This document shows positions 1 to 12,043 of a stretch of 64,000 bases of DNA, in pieces (position 1 is the first letter of the stretch; each line of letters opens with the position of its first letter). Location of the stretch: NCBI GenBank assembly GCA_949752795.1, contig OX457058.1, forward strand, positions 164,426,223 through 164,490,222, in the 5' to 3' direction. Below the pieces are notes generated by a model. That model was given only the letters and a program-made list of their open reading frames with translations, made no database searches and was not told where the DNA came from. Position numbers and translations under genes: made by a program. The DNA is from Hyperoodon ampullatus. Its lineage: Eukaryota > Chordata > Mammalia > Artiodactyla > Ziphiidae.

Positions 1-1170
1 TCAAATTCATATCCAAGAACATTTCCCAGAACCAAAGGATATGAGAATCTCTAGATTGAAAGAACAGCCTACTGTGTCCAGCACAGTGAATGATAAAAGG
101 CAAACACACAGGCTCTTCATTATGAAATTTCAGGACACCAGAGAGTAAAAGAAAAAAAATCCTATAAATTACCTGGGGAGTGGGAGGAAAGGTCACTGAC
201 AAAGTGTATGGAATGGACTAATATCAGACTTCTTGACAACAAATCTGGAGATTAGAAAGCAATAAAAAAATGATTTCTCAATTGTGAGGCACAATGATTT
301 GTAACCTAGCATTATATACCCAGCCAAATTATCAACCAAGTATAGAGGTAGATTAACAACATTTTCAGAAAAGCAAGAATTCAAACATGTAATTATCACT
401 GTGAAAATCATCCTATGAATTCAGGAGCATGTGCTCCAACAAAGTGAAGGAGTAAACCAAGAGCTTCCAAGGAAAGAGTGGATCCAACACAAGAACACAA
501 AAAAGAAAGTCCATGATGAGAGCCATGCAGCAGGCCTGGGAGGCAACTGTCCAGATAGAAACATAAGAGGGGAAGCATTTGGAGAGAGAAACTTGGTGAA
601 AAATAATTAGTTTATAGATTTTTTTTTACCATTTGGAAAATAATATGGATGGATGTATAAGAAATAAAATGAAGCATTAAAAAAAAGTATAAGCACACAA
701 AAAAGTAAGCAAAATATGAAGAAAATGTTAACTCTAGGGAAAAAAGCAATATATACAAGAAAGAAGATATATTTATGACATAGCTCTTGGTTATTAGCAT
801 TTTTTTCATAGTAATAATAATGTCAGTCTTGATCAGTGACTTGACCAAAATTCTTTACATCATTTTAATGAGAGTATAGGAAGAAAAGGTAGGTGGAAAA
901 GGGGTGGGAGGAAAGTAAGAGAACTAAATCCTCATCTATCACAAGAGAATGTCAATACATAATGTCTAAAATTAATACATGACAAGACATGCATTTTATT
1001 TAGAAATATAGAGGTAAGTATGAGAAAACAAAAGCTAAAAGAGTTGAAAGCAATTGTCTACAGGGAGTTGAACTGTAGAGTTGGGAATGGTTAGTTGGGG
1101 ACCTCTGGTTTTCATTATACACCATTTGCTATTTGAATTTCAAACTAGTGCACACATTACTTTATTAAAA
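1..1170 (+). mobile_element. HAL1 (half-L1) LINE remnant
   Basis: The segment resembles the end of an L1-like ORF1 and its 3' flank without any ORF2. A decayed frame near 300-390 reads like the C-terminus of an ORF1 RNA-binding protein (tyrosine/proline-rich 'YTQPNYQPS' type). It is followed by an AG-rich stretch with 'ggagtaaaccaag' and 'ggatccaacaca', as I remember from HAL1. Many stops are present and no ORF survives. The downstream part (about 600-1170) is AT-rich and only loosely assigned to the same element. The left end runs out of the window. Confidence 0.6.
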
Positions 1171-1183
1171 ATTGAATTTAAGA

Positions 1184-1505
1184 GGCTTCCCTGTTGGCGC
1201 AGTGGTTGAGAATCTGCCTGCTAATGCAGGGGACACGGGTTCGAGCCCTGGTCTGGGAGGATCCCACATGCCGCGGAGCAACTAGGCCCGTGAGCCACAA
1301 CTACTGAGCCTGCGCATCTGGAGCCTGTGCTCCGCAACAAGAGAGGCCACGATAATGAGAGGACCGCGCACCATGATGAAGAGTGGCCCCCGCTTGCCAC
1401 AACTAGAGAAAGCCCTCGCACAGAAACAAAGACCCAATACAGCAAAAATAAATAAATTAATTAATAAACTCCTACCCCCAACATCTTCTTTAAAAAAAAA
1501 AAAAA
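1184..1505 (+). mobile_element. CHR-type tRNA-derived SINE, long form
   Basis: The tRNA-like head has an A box (TTGGCGCAGTGG) and a canonical B box (GGTTCGAGCCC). A unique body follows, then an additional segment of about 100 bp ending in AATAAATAAATTAATTAAT and an A-rich tail. It is flanked by the direct repeat GAATTTAAGA (1174-1183 and 1506-1515), showing LINE-driven insertion. At about 320 bp it is longer than most copies in this window and keeps GTTCGA, so it probably belongs to an older subfamily. Confidence 0.9.
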
Positions 1506-1515
1506 GAATTTAAGA

Positions 1516-2350
1516 AACAAAGAACTGAGCTAGGAGATTGGAGTGAGAAGTGACAGGCAGCTACCTGGTAACCGAAGCACCTGTGGAACCTGATAAATCT
1601 TGGAGTGAGTAGTGAACTTCCTGCAGGGCTGTGGAAAGGGGCTCATGTTATTTTAACTGCAGGTTAAAGGAAAATATAAGGCGAGCAGAATGAAGGACTC
1701 AAGAATATTTGGGTTAAAAGCAAAACCCAAAATTCATGGACTTTAATATATCCTAGGGTCATTTACGGCTTAATCTTTGCAGACCAGTAATCAAAAGTAA
1801 GTCAAAAGTAACTCCATTCAAAAAAGCATGAAAGGAAATTCAATTCACAATCCAGCAAAACCATTTTTAAAGCCGTTCTTCCTGTCTTCACTTCTCTTGC
1901 TCTTCACAATGGCTTCGGATCTCGAAATCAAACTCTCCTCTCTCTGCAGCATGCACCCCACCAGCCCTTGATCATGTAAATTGACTTGGTTTCACTTTCT
2001 TTTCTCCACATCTGTGGCCAGTCCCTCTCCATGTTTTCTATCAATGTTATATTCACTAAGTAGGCTGGCAAGACCTTTTCTTTAGTTAGCAGAATTAGAG
2101 AAGAGAGGAAACCATAACAAGGTAATAAATATTGTCCTTATTCCCACTCCTAGAATTTTCTGGGTTAAAATCGAAGGCAGGAAAAAAAATTCACACCGCA
2201 ATGTCCTTTCTTTAAGTTATTCCTTCAAAGTACTACAGTGGTATGCTTTCACTCCTGGGGTGAGTTTGTGAAACTCTGAGCAGAGAAATTGGAACATCAC
2301 ACATAGGCTGTGCCCAGGCATAAGAGACCCAGAGCTCAGGGCTAAATAGT
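1516..2350. other. Unassigned interspersed sequence
   Basis: No coding frame, RNA gene or clear repeat was recognised. The sequence is of ordinary composition with several short A/T runs. Very old repeats may be present that I cannot identify by eye. Confidence 0.4.
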
Positions 2351-2353
2351 CAC

Positions 2354-2480
2354 TAGAACATATGCTCTCCTTGAGAGCAGGGATTCTCGTCTGCTTCGTT
2401 CATGCTGCTGTATTCCCAGTGCCTAGACCAGATCGTGCCCTGAACTAGGTACTCGATACGTTTTTGAAAACTTGAACCTT
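2354..2480 (+). mobile_element. L2 LINE 3'-end fragment
   Basis: The text resembles the well-known L2 3' end: a 'ctccttgagagcagggattc' type start, 'cccagtgcctaga', and an end related to the 'gtgctcaataaa' block. It is decayed and has no target-site duplication. This is an old mammal-wide repeat. Confidence 0.6.
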
Positions 2481-2656
2481 TGGCAGCTAACATCCTAGCA
2501 AGGTCATACAGTTTCAGCAAGCAATCCCCTTCTCCGCGCAGTGACCCAGCCACAGTGCAAGGTGGTGTTTCTCTTGCAGACTAAGAAACTGGAGTGCCAG
2601 GATCTGCCTCAGCCTCATAAGTTGGTGAACATGAGACCATTCCCCAGGACATTCTT

Positions 2657-2860
2657 TTTTTTTTTTCGGTACGCGGGCCTCTCACCGCTGTGACCTCTCC
2701 TGTTGCGGAGCACAGGCTCCGGACGCGCAGGCTCAGCGGCCATGGCTCATGGGCCCAGCCTCTCCGTGGCATGTGGGATATTCCCAGACCAGGGCACGAA
2801 CCCATGTCCCCCTGCATCTGCAGGTGGACTCTCAACCACTGCGCCACCAGGGAAGCCCAC
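2657..2860 (-). mobile_element. CHR-type SINE, shorter form
   Basis: A reverse-oriented copy starts with the poly(T) complement of its tail, then 'cggtacgcgggcctctcac', and ends with the complement of the A box ('gcgccaccagggaagccc'). The direct repeat ACATTCTT flanks it (2649-2656 and 2861-2868). The B box carries GTTCGTGCC, the variant shared by all copies of this length here. Confidence 0.93.
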
Positions 2861-2869
2861 ACATTCTTG

Positions 2870-4734
2870 ATATACTGAGAGAATCTGGTTTCTGAGCATA
2901 CACTACCAGGTATCTAACCTCAAACTAGGGTGAAATCACCCAGGAAATCCATTCAGGAGGACCCATTGCAGCCTGCCAGCTGGCCAGCCTCCCCTGGTGA
3001 TACCTCCAGCTTAGTATATAACCTAGTGTTTACAGAACTAGAGTCCTGGGCTAGGAATCATGAGACCCAGAACTGAAAACCAAGTACAGAGCCCCTCACT
3101 CTATTGAAAGTGGGATTTCAGACCCAGGACCTGGTGGAGTGGCAGGGGAAATACCCAAGAACACACACAGCAGAAAAGCAGAATTGCAGAGTTACTGGGC
3201 AATCACCATGTGGGGGAAACCAGGGCTCCCTGGTCACTGGGAAGAAGATCATGGTGGGAACGAGTCAGCCAGCATGGGTGATTCTAGTAAGATATGGCGA
3301 CTCAACTAAATATGATCTTTGAGGACATATCAAAATGACAGAGGGAATTTTAAAATGCATTTCTGTACAAATGCAGATGACTCACCGATGTATTCTGAAA
3401 CAAGCTATTTGACATGGAGTTCCCTTGACCATGCCCTGGGATGACTCGACTTGTTCCCTGGGGTAGAGAGCAATGCCACGTCTCCTGGGGAGGAAAAGCA
3501 GAGGGAAATGGATTTCCCATTATAACGTGGTCTCCTTTGTTACTTTAGTGCTTACTGTCATCTAAGTCATTTCAAAAATCTGAAAAGAAGTCTTATTTTC
3601 AAAGTCATAATGTTGACCAAAGAGGCTTACCTTTATTATGCTCATAAATCATTCATACCTCCTTCATAACAAAGAAATTATTTTTAATTTTTATAATGCT
3701 TTTTTTCTCTTTCTTCACGAGAGGAAATGAGAATAATATTTTATGTTAATAGGAACAAAATGTTCAAAAAGTATGCGCTGTAGAGAAATCTTATAAAATG
3801 TTTCAGTGGAAACATTTTTTAACCAACAAAGGAAATGAAACACAAAAATCCACATTAAAAGAATGCTGACGATTTTTACTTTAACGAGGAACCCGAGAGG
3901 AGGGGATTATGGGTGTGTGGAGGGGAGCCTTGTGAGAAAATGACAGTCCACAGGGCTCATGCGGTGAGGGGCTGTGTCGAATCCCAGTGGGAAGCCCAGC
4001 CTGGCTCTCAGGTGCACTCCCTGCTGGTCAGCCCCTTCCAGTGGCCAGGCAGGTCTCCCGGGGAGAGATCGAAATCCCTGAGTTCAGTCTCCAGGGACTG
4101 AGGCAGATGCTGTAATATGGGAAATTCTTTCCCTCTGCCAGAAAGATGCCATGACTCCTTGGACCATGCAATTGCTCTAATGATAACCCAAGGATTCATT
4201 TTCATGCACTGAAAGGTTAATAGTAAGGGGAGGGGAGAAGGAAATAGCTAATAGTAAAAAGAAGGGAGCCCTGGCAGCTCATCAAAACCCACAGCATCAG
4301 AGGCAGTACTGGTGGGAAACAAGATTTAGAGGGGAGAGAGTCATTTCTTTGACACTGATTGAGTGCTATGCTCCTGTCTCACACAGGCCAGTGAATGCAA
4401 AGGTGGTACTTTTCAGTGAGACTGTTGGCATGTGGTGGGACAGAAGTCTGGGGCAACCAGGCTTCCCAGCATCCAGAGAGATTTGTGACCCACATTTTCA
4501 GGTTTCAGCACCTTCCTGTGGGAACAGCCACCTTGAGTCCTACAGGCAAGCTGATGGGGAAGGACCTTAACCCTCAAGGCAGGACAAACTAAACAAGCAG
4601 TTTCCCTTGCCATGAACTCTGAGAATGGAGACAAACCTCTCCTGTCCAACCAAAATGCCACTCCCCAAAATGCCAGTCACTGAGTTATTAACTTCTGAAA
4701 TATCCAAAATGCTTTGAATTAGTCTCATTCTTGT
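2870..4734. other. Unassigned sequence
   Basis: About 1.9 kb between two SINEs. No frame looks like a real exon, and the open frames at 3104-3322, 3913-4101 and 4349-4592 have no recognisable domain. No clear repeat was identified. Confidence 0.4.
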
Positions 4735-4742
4735 TAAAATGC

Positions 4743-4959
4743 TTTTTTTTTTTTTTTTTTTTTTTTTGCGGTACGCGGACCTCTCACTGTTGTGGCCTCT
4801 CCCCCTGCGGAGCACAGGCTCCGGACGCGCAGGCTCAGCGGCCATGGCTCACGGGCCCAGCCGCTCTGCAACATGTGGGATCCTCCCAGACCGGGGCACG
4901 AACCCGTGTCCCCTGCATCAGCAGGCGGACTCTCAACCACTGCGCCACCAAGGAAGCCC
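4743..4959 (-). mobile_element. CHR-type SINE, shorter form
   Basis: Reverse-oriented copy with a T tract of about 25 bases at the left and 'aggaagccct' at the right. The flanking direct repeat is TAAAATGC (4735-4742 and 4960-4967). It has the GTTCGTGCC B-box form. The long uninterrupted tail suggests a fairly recent insertion. Confidence 0.93.
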
Positions 4960-4969
4960 TAAAATGCAT

Positions 4970-6977
4970 TTTTAAACCTTTACAGCTTGTGCAATAAATG
5001 AATCACAATTTTTGGAGAACAGATTGTCATCAGTGAGAAAGGGGAAAGATGAAAGAGGAAAAAACATATTTTGAGGACCCCTTCTATGCCAATTGCTTTG
5101 CCTGGGTGTTTTTTAAATTTATCTCATGTAAGTCTCAAAGTAGCCCTTGTAAATAAGCATGAGCTCCTAAACAGGTCACTTTGTTTGTTTGTTTGCCAGC
5201 TTCCTTTATTCTCTCTGCATCTGTTTTCTGCCCTACTGAATGCATCGCCCAGGCTCCCCCGTTTCTGGTAGAGATCGGCCAGTGGGAGACACTGGTATAA
5301 GATCACAAGGTTGGGGGAGAGAGAGAGAGATCAAGGTGTTTCTTGATCTTGATTCCCTCCATCTTTCCAAGCTGCATTTCTGGGGAAAAACCTGGAGAGA
5401 GAGGTGACTGTTAGTTACTTGGGAACTGAAACACTCCCCTTGGAACTTTGAAACTCTCAGAGAGCAATCAGAAGGCATGTGGGGACCGTGATACATCACA
5501 CCCAAGCTCATCAACCCAGCACCACAGGTAACCCAGTTGGTGGCACGTGTCTTCCAGCTTTCTCCTAATTAGGGCAATTTTCCTGTCTTCTTGCTTGGGG
5601 CAGTGTTCATCTCTCCCCTTGTTTCAGAAGTGATTAAACTGATGGGACCTATAAGGCCAAAAGCCCCCTTTACTGTTTGCTTCCAGGAAAAGCAGCTAGT
5701 TCTCTGACAAATAGGAATTCTGTGTCCAACTCTGATATCTCGGCTTCATTCAGATCCCATCTCCACCATGACCCATGCTAAACTACAAGAAATCTAACGA
5801 AATATAAATGTTTACTTGTCTCTTTATTCCTACTGCAATGGAAAAAAAAATAGCTAAGCCATTGCTCGGTTCACTAACAAAATTAAATACAATTTAAAAG
5901 AATGCTAAATACTGAATTTTTATTTCCCATGTAGAAATGGTACAAAGTAAATATACCACATAAATAAGGAGAATATCAACTGTTTCCATATCCCCAGGAT
6001 TTTATTATCTAATGTGAGTTATATTGAAAGAGGATAGCTAGTATAAACTATGATTTTTCATTTATTACACTCTTTTTGTCTTGAATTTCAGGGGCCTATT
6101 GTTTGAGACATACTTTTTGATGTCTGTAAATAAAGACCTTTTTTTAACCACACAGCTCTTCTGACATTAACAGAGCAGCTGTTCATCTGAAAAAATTGGC
6201 CCCTTTGAGGAAGCCATCAGAATTTGTGCAAAAATCAATACCTGTGAGTGCGAGCACTGGCTTGTAATGAAACAGTGAGGAGACATTTCACGGTCCCTCA
6301 GCGGCTGGGACTATCCCCTGCTCCGACCTTCTGGTAGGCAAGACACACCTGGGTGGAAAGTAAAATTCTATCAACGGGAAAAGAAACAGCAACAAATTCT
6401 CAACTTTGCTTAAAGAGTGGGGCTTAAGTCAAGAAGGATCACATTTCTCATCATTCTATCTGTAAGAAGCTTAAGAATCAAGCCTGCATATGCTGTGCTT
6501 TGTAAATAAAAGAAATCTGATATATATTTTTCTTAAAGAGCAGACTTATTAAAGGTGCAGAATAAAATGCTGCCAAAAGAGCTAGCGTAGGCATGATTCT
6601 CCTGAGCCAGAAATTTCTAAGAAAGCACTTACCTAAAGCTGAGAAATAAGTAATGTTCCTAACGATAACCCGGTGCCCCGGAGGTTCTGAAAGACCTTTC
6701 TGACTCAACTTGTTTCCTGTGGAGCTATACTGCTGGATCTCTGTTATAGCCTGCCAGTTTTTGACGAAGTCATGATTCTCACACAGTGTGCATAATCTTA
6801 CTTTCATACCAAACAGACTATTTTAATAATCCGTGCAATTAATTCTTGAGCTAGGTTTGTGAAACTTTACTTTCAAAATGTTTCAAGAAGTGGTAGATTA
6901 ACATCACCAAGTTAAATCACCTTCTGGTGGATGGAATCTCCTTTGTGTCGATTAAATCTTCTCTGTGGCAGTATACA
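4970..6977. other. Unassigned, mostly repeat-free sequence
   Basis: About 2 kb with no clear repeat or exon. A short (GA)n run lies near 5313-5330. The part around 6130-6420 is repeat-free and contains CAGCTG and similar short motifs. It could be a non-coding element, but nothing in the sequence proves it. Confidence 0.4.
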
Positions 6978-7099
6978 TCATAATTGTGGTGGCTAATTTT
7001 GAGTTTCAACTTGACTCGGTGAAGAGATTCCCAGAAATTTGGTTAAATATTATTTATGGTTATGTCTGTGAGAGTGTTTTCAGTGAGATTAGCATTTTA

Positions 7100-7337
7100 T
7101 TTTATTATTATTGTTTTTAATATTTATTTATTTATTTATTTTTATTTATTTGGTTGCACCAGGTCTTAGTTGCAGCAGATGGGCTTCTTAGTTGTGGCTC
7201 GCCAGCTCCTTAGTTGTGGCACAAGAACTCGTAGTTGCAGCATGCATGTGGGATCTAGTTCCCTGACCAAGGATCGAGCCCAGGCTCCCTGCATTGGAAG
7301 CGCAGAGTCTTATCCACTGCGCCACCAGGGAAGTCCC
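7100..7337 (-). mobile_element. CHR-1/Bov-tA-like SINE inside the LTR
   Basis: Reverse-oriented copy with an ATTT-rich tail complement at the left and 'cgccaccagggaagtccc' at the right. The 15-bp direct repeat GAGATTAGCATTTTA (7085-7099 and 7338-7352) is duplicated LTR sequence, which proves insertion into the older LTR. The B box reads GCTCGATCC, close to the tRNA consensus, so this is a different and probably older subfamily than the roughly 210-bp copies. Confidence 0.93.
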
Positions 7338-7436
7338 GAGATTAGCATTTTAATCAGGAGACTGAAAGTAGATTTCCCTCCCAAGTGTGGGAAAGGGAGG
7401 TATCATCCACTCCATTGAGGGCTGGAGGAAGGGAAA

Positions 7437-7461
7437 TTTCTCTCTCTCTCTCTCTCTCTCT
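7437..7461 (+). repeat. (TC)n microsatellite
   Basis: About twelve CT units lie inside the ERVL-type LTR. This is a simple repeat with probable length polymorphism. Confidence 0.9.
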
Positions 7462-7764
7462 GTCTCCCCCACTGACACAGTGGGACATCAGTCTGCTCCT
7501 GCCCTAGGATTGGGACTTACATCACTGACACTCCTGGTTGTCAGGACGTTCTGTTCAAGCAGTAATTTATGCTGTAAGCTTTTCTGGTTCTCCACCTTGC
7601 CAACGGTAGATTGTGGGACTTCTCAGCCCCCAAATCACATAAGCCAATTCCTCATAATAAATCTCTTTTTATATGAATACTGTTTCTCTTGAGAAGCCTG
7701 ACTAATACAATTACTGTCATCATCAGTACTGTTATAAGTAATATAAATAATAAAAAATAATGCT

Positions 7765-7960
7765 AGCTAACAGTTACCAAATACTTAACTCTGGCCCTGG
7801 CACTGTCATGTCAAGGATTATCTCAGTTAAACCATCCTTTAAAAGGAAGAGGGATTATTTTATCCTCGCTTTTCAAATTCAACATTCAATATCTATTTAT
7901 TGAGCACTTACTGTATTTCAGGCACTGATTTGAGTTTACAGCTATAAACAAGTCTGGCGT
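7765..7960 (-). mobile_element. MIR and L2-type remnants
   Basis: The first part resembles an antisense MIR ('aggattatctcagttaaacc'). From about 7877 the 'tatttattgagcacttactgt' block is the antisense of the L2/MIR tail. Both are short and decayed, and the boundary between them is uncertain. Confidence 0.5.
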
Positions 7961-9794
7961 GGAGCCTATTTTCTCCTATGAAATATGTTAATACATAAGT
8001 GAACCAATAGACAAACAAGATGATTCAGGAAGTAAAACTTTTCATAAAGATAATAAAATGATGTTAATATCAATGAGAATGATCATGGGGGCCAGGAAGT
8101 AACTAGAGAAAGCTTATTTGAAAAATGATATTTGAGCAGAAGCTTAAGGATAGAAAGTGGTTACCCGTTTGAAGGTTCTGGGAAGATGGTTGATCAGTTG
8201 TGTCTGGTGTTATGAGTGTTTCACTGGATGTGAAATCTCCCACTCCAACCAAAATTTCAGTGCTCTGTCATGCCTTACATTCAATGTATTGTTAGCTTTT
8301 ATATCCCCATAGGGTTATGTTGCTCTGAGATTTGTATCCTGCAGACTAGGCATTTACATATCCTTCTCATGGCTCTCCTCTCTGGTGATGCATGAGCAAT
8401 TACATCTCTAATGTCCAGTTGCAGCTTTAATTATAAGTACCTTTTCTTTCCAGTATCTAGGCATTTTAATTCTAAACCATGCATGTTATAGCTACTGTGT
8501 ATTATCAGAACCAGCTGTTTGGCTCTTTTTGACTATTTTGAACAGACTGAGAATGAACAGAAGCATAAAGGTACTTCTGATGAACAAAGAAAACACACAC
8601 ACATAGCACACACACAATCAGAGTTAGCAATAAAACTAAACAAATCTGGCACAGCATTCATCAGTTTCATAAATACCAGGAATACCCACATGCTATTTGT
8701 TGAGCATGATATATTTTTTAAAGAGAGATGTTTTAAATTTTCCATTTTGTGCCAAGGTAAGTTTTATGCCTCTGTAATGTACAACATATGGATCTTATGA
8801 CATTAGGCATTATTTGCATCCCAATAAAACAGCTCATTAATCAAATGGCCTATTATAACCTCCAGCTGCAGAAACCGTAAAACACGCCCAAGAAAGAGGG
8901 TCATTTTTCACTTAGAATGTGTCCTTTTAAAATAACATTTGTCTGATCATGTTAAACCGTGGTCAAATCTACAAGAGATGTTAGTGCATTAGGAAAGAGA
9001 TGGTAATAAGGACACGGCCAGTCCTGAAACACACACATAGTGAATTTCTTCTCTGACTTTGGGCCACATGTTTTGCTTTCCTCCAGTTGATTTTGAATGG
9101 TGTTTTCTTATGAGGTCAAAACAAGGTCTTTTTGTAGTAACCAGCATTTAGCCATAATAATGTACGGCTAAATTAGGAGCAGGTCAATCGTTGAGGAGCT
9201 CATTAGAGAAGTAAATTGGAATTTTACACCCACATCAATGATTGCAAATCCACCAAACCTAATGAAATATGCAAACAGGACTATGCGCCGTAGCCTACCG
9301 GTTCTTTCATATCAGTTCTTGACGTGTGTGTCAGCCAGGGTCCTAAGGGCAAAAAATAAAAGCCAACTCCAGCTAACTTAAGCAAAGAAGGATTTCTTTG
9401 GAAGGATATTCATAGAGAAAGAGTGCTGCTGTTTCTAACTCAATCAGTGAGAAGCTAGAGGGTCAGACTTTGGAATAAACAGAGAAACAGGAATCTCTAA
9501 AGGGAAGCAAAAAACACAGCAATGGCACCATAACTAAAACAGCTTGATCAGGAAGCCTCAGCTGCCATTGCCCCTAATATGAATGCTCTCTGTTTCTCCT
9601 GACTTTGCATCACTTTCTCAGGATGCAAAGCCCCAGGAGAGCATGGCTATCCGGGTAGAGTTTAGGTTATGGACCTGCTTGGAGTGGGAAGAGGATCATC
9701 CTCTTGGTTTCTTGGGTAGGAAAGGGGTGCCTGGAATTACTCTCCCACTAAGACCTTTACCATGGTGAAAGAGAATCACTACAGTCTGAAAAAG
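7961..9794. other. Unassigned sequence with a repeat-free block
   Basis: No exon was recognised. The 8780-9320 part shows no repeat and has several transcription-factor-like words: a perfect octamer ATTTGCAT (8812-8819), ATTAATCA (8836-8843), ATTGCAAAT (9241-9249) and ATGCAAAC (9269-9276). This is compatible with a conserved non-coding element but unproven. A short CA-rich stretch lies near 8590-8613. Confidence 0.4.
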
Positions 9795-10085
9795 GGAGTG
9801 GTTACTAAGTTGTGTGAAACATTGAGTACTTGTTACGTGCCAGGAACTGTGCTAGGTAATTTTCAACAGATGATTTCTCATTTAATTATATTTATATTAT
9901 ATATCTCATTTAATTAAAATCCCCACGGCCCTCATGTGGGGTTTTCTACTCACTTCATTGATGGGGACAATGAGGATCAGGAATATTAAGTGACCTGGTC
10001 AACTTGACAGTGCTTAGTAAGGTACAAGTCAATTATCCAGTCTTGGTCTCCTGACTCCTGGTCCAATGTTCTCTTTGCTGTTCCA
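9795..10085 (-). mobile_element. MIR SINE, antisense
   Basis: The text shows the antisense MIR pattern: 'gagtacttgttacgtgccaggaactgtgctagg', 'tctcatttaat', 'gatggggacaatgaggatc' and 'aagtgacctg'. It contains an AT-rich interruption near 9880-9915. Confidence 0.7.
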
Positions 10086-10089
10086 GAGC

Positions 10090-10590
10090 TGCCTTATTAA
10101 CTGAATTCAACTTGACCTCTAAATTTCAACTTTCTCAGCCCTGATTATTGGTCTATATGTAGACCAATTAGAAATCTGGGTAACTGAAATAGTCTAGCCA
10201 AGAGAATTAGGTTTAGAAAACCAGAGGTTTCACTGAAGGTACTCTTTTGCCTGTCTTTGTGTCATATGATGGTCCTTGTGTCATCTTTGAGATTCAACTA
10301 TGGTCCTGAGTATGCAAAGATAAATCACCTAGACTTATCTCAAGTATGGACACACAACTCCATCAGTATGGGTGTCTTTCCATTGTCCCCATAATAGAGT
10401 TATTACACCAAGAGTGTAGCACAGCAGTTGTCCAGAGGCTGACAAACCACCCTGTTTGGTTTTCCCAATCACTGAGAACATATAAGAAGATGATGCTGAC
10501 AGTCATATATGCCACTTGTACACATGAGGGCTACTACCTAGCCCCAAATACAAGGGGCTACCTTCTAAGAATTCTAGGCTGAAAGACTGT
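10090..10590. other. Unassigned sequence with a short dyad
   Basis: No repeat or exon was recognised. A perfect 9-bp inverted repeat, ATTGGTCTA (10147-10155) and TAGACCAAT (10160-10168), is separated by 4 nt and contains two opposed CCAAT boxes. An open frame of 78 codons at 10346-10582 has no recognisable domain. Confidence 0.4.
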
Positions 10591-10594
10591 GCTC

Positions 10595-10835
10595 TTGTTT
10601 TATGAAGAGCTCAAACTGGAGTCAAGCTGACCTGAGCTCAAGTCCTTTCACTGCCTTTCACAAACATGTTCTTGGGTAAATTTTACACTTTCTCTAAGAC
10701 TCAATTTCATACTCTATAAATTAGAGATCATGATATTTACTTTGCAACATTTTAAAAAATATTGATAAAGGTAAAGCCCTCAGCTTCAAGATTAGCTCAT
10801 ATAGATGTTCAATAAATGGTTGCTCTTATAATTAA
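10595..10835 (+). mobile_element. MIR SINE
   Basis: The segment follows the MIR plan on the plus strand: 'ctgacctgagctcaagtcct', 'ttcttgggtaaattttac', 'gactcaatttcat' and the end 'gttcaataaatggttgc'. It is decayed. Confidence 0.7.
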
Positions 10836-11012
10836 TATTGTTTTGAGTGATACCTGACCAGAAAATCTTTTCAACCTATTTTTCCTAGGTGGATGAAGTA
10901 CAAGTTAATGAGTTTTCAGCATTATGATTCCACTACATAGCATTTTGCTCAATATAATAATTTTGAATTTGATGATATATATATCATTGCATATCTACTG
11001 TGATATTTCTAT

Positions 11013-11475
11013 TAGTCAGGGCTCTACCATAGAAATAGAATGAGTGATATAGATAGACAGATAGATAGATACACTTTATATATATATAATGTATATATTT
11101 ATATATTATCTAATTATATATTTTATATAATATATATAATTTCAAAGAATTGGTTTCCACAATGTAGATACTGGAAAGTTTTAAATATCTAGAGTAGGCC
11201 AGCAGGCTGGAAATTCTCAAACAGGATCTGATGCTGCCATCCAGAGGTAGAGTTTCTTCTTCCTCCGTTTTGCTCTGAAGGCCTTTCAACTGATTGATGA
11301 GGCTCACCCAGATTAGTAAAATAACCTCCTGATTTGAAAGTCATCTGAGTGTAGATGTTAATCACATAAAAATATCTTCACAGCAACACCTAAATCAATG
11401 CTTGATTGAATAACTGGGTATCACAGCCTAGCCAAGTGACACATAAAAGCATCAGAGTCCACCCTTTATCAACTT
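11013..11475 (-). repeat. ERVL 3' LTR (genomic left)
   Basis: Antisense MLT2-like LTR. It begins with 'tattagtcagggctctacc' (complement of the LTR end) and finishes near 'aagtgacacataaaagc'. It shares 'gaggctcacccagatta', 'acagcaacacc' and 'gaataactgg' type words with the right LTR. A (GATA)n run and an AT-rich stretch at about 11050-11140 lie in it. Confidence 0.75.
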
Positions 11476-12043
11476 GGCACCTATAAATATCTCCTTAAAC
11501 AATGCTTAAACTTCCATTAAAGACCAAAAAACAGTAATATTTCTGCCTAATAGAATACACCTATCTTGTATACAATCAAAAATGCACTAACCCTCTCCTT
11601 AGAAAAGGATGCAAAGTGGGTATTATGTACACTTCTCTTTGATATCCTATAACTTAAATACTGTGATGTAAACATAACTATTATTAATACATCTTACATT
11701 AGATGGTAATGGAATGAGAGAGAAAAGAAAACAAAAATATTATATATCTGAATACACACATGCACATACCTACACACAAATGAAAAAATTCATAAAAATT
11801 AGGAAGAAACATTAATAAAAATTACAGTCTTTGTTTCTGCAATTGGCCACGTGGTCATAGCTAGAACTTATAACCACTTTCTTCCACAATCCATTCCATA
11901 TTCTCTTTGTCTCTGCAAACATCTCAGCTGGTCATGGTTTTTATCTTGGTGGGGTGACCCAAAACTTCATTCCTAAAGGGTCTGGGCCATTAGCAATCTG
12001 GTTTGAATTAGTCATTGCGTTTTCCATTGACTTTGATCACAGG

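Larger units (their letters stand above)
6978..7711 (+). mobile_element. Solo ERVL-type LTR (MLT2-like), split by a SINE
   Basis: The left end has the 'ggctaattttgagtttcaac' start typical of MLT2 LTRs. The right end is 'agaagcctgactaataca', preceded by 'cataataaatctctttttat' with an AATAAA signal. The LTR is interrupted by a SINE at 7100-7337 and contains a (TC)n run. It is decayed. No internal retroviral sequence adjoins it, so it is a solo LTR. It lies on the opposite strand to the ERVL provirus at 11-17 kb. Confidence 0.75.

Noticed and set aside
4567..4997. Several open frames of 68-92 codons with poly-Phe or poly-Lys stretches
   Set aside because: They lie over the SINE at 4743-4959 and its A/T tail. 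The same peptides recur at every SINE in the window.
7321..7337. tRNA gene candidates at A-box/B-box pairs
   Set aside because: All such pairs belong to SINEs with tails and target-site duplications. No full cloverleaf was found outside them.
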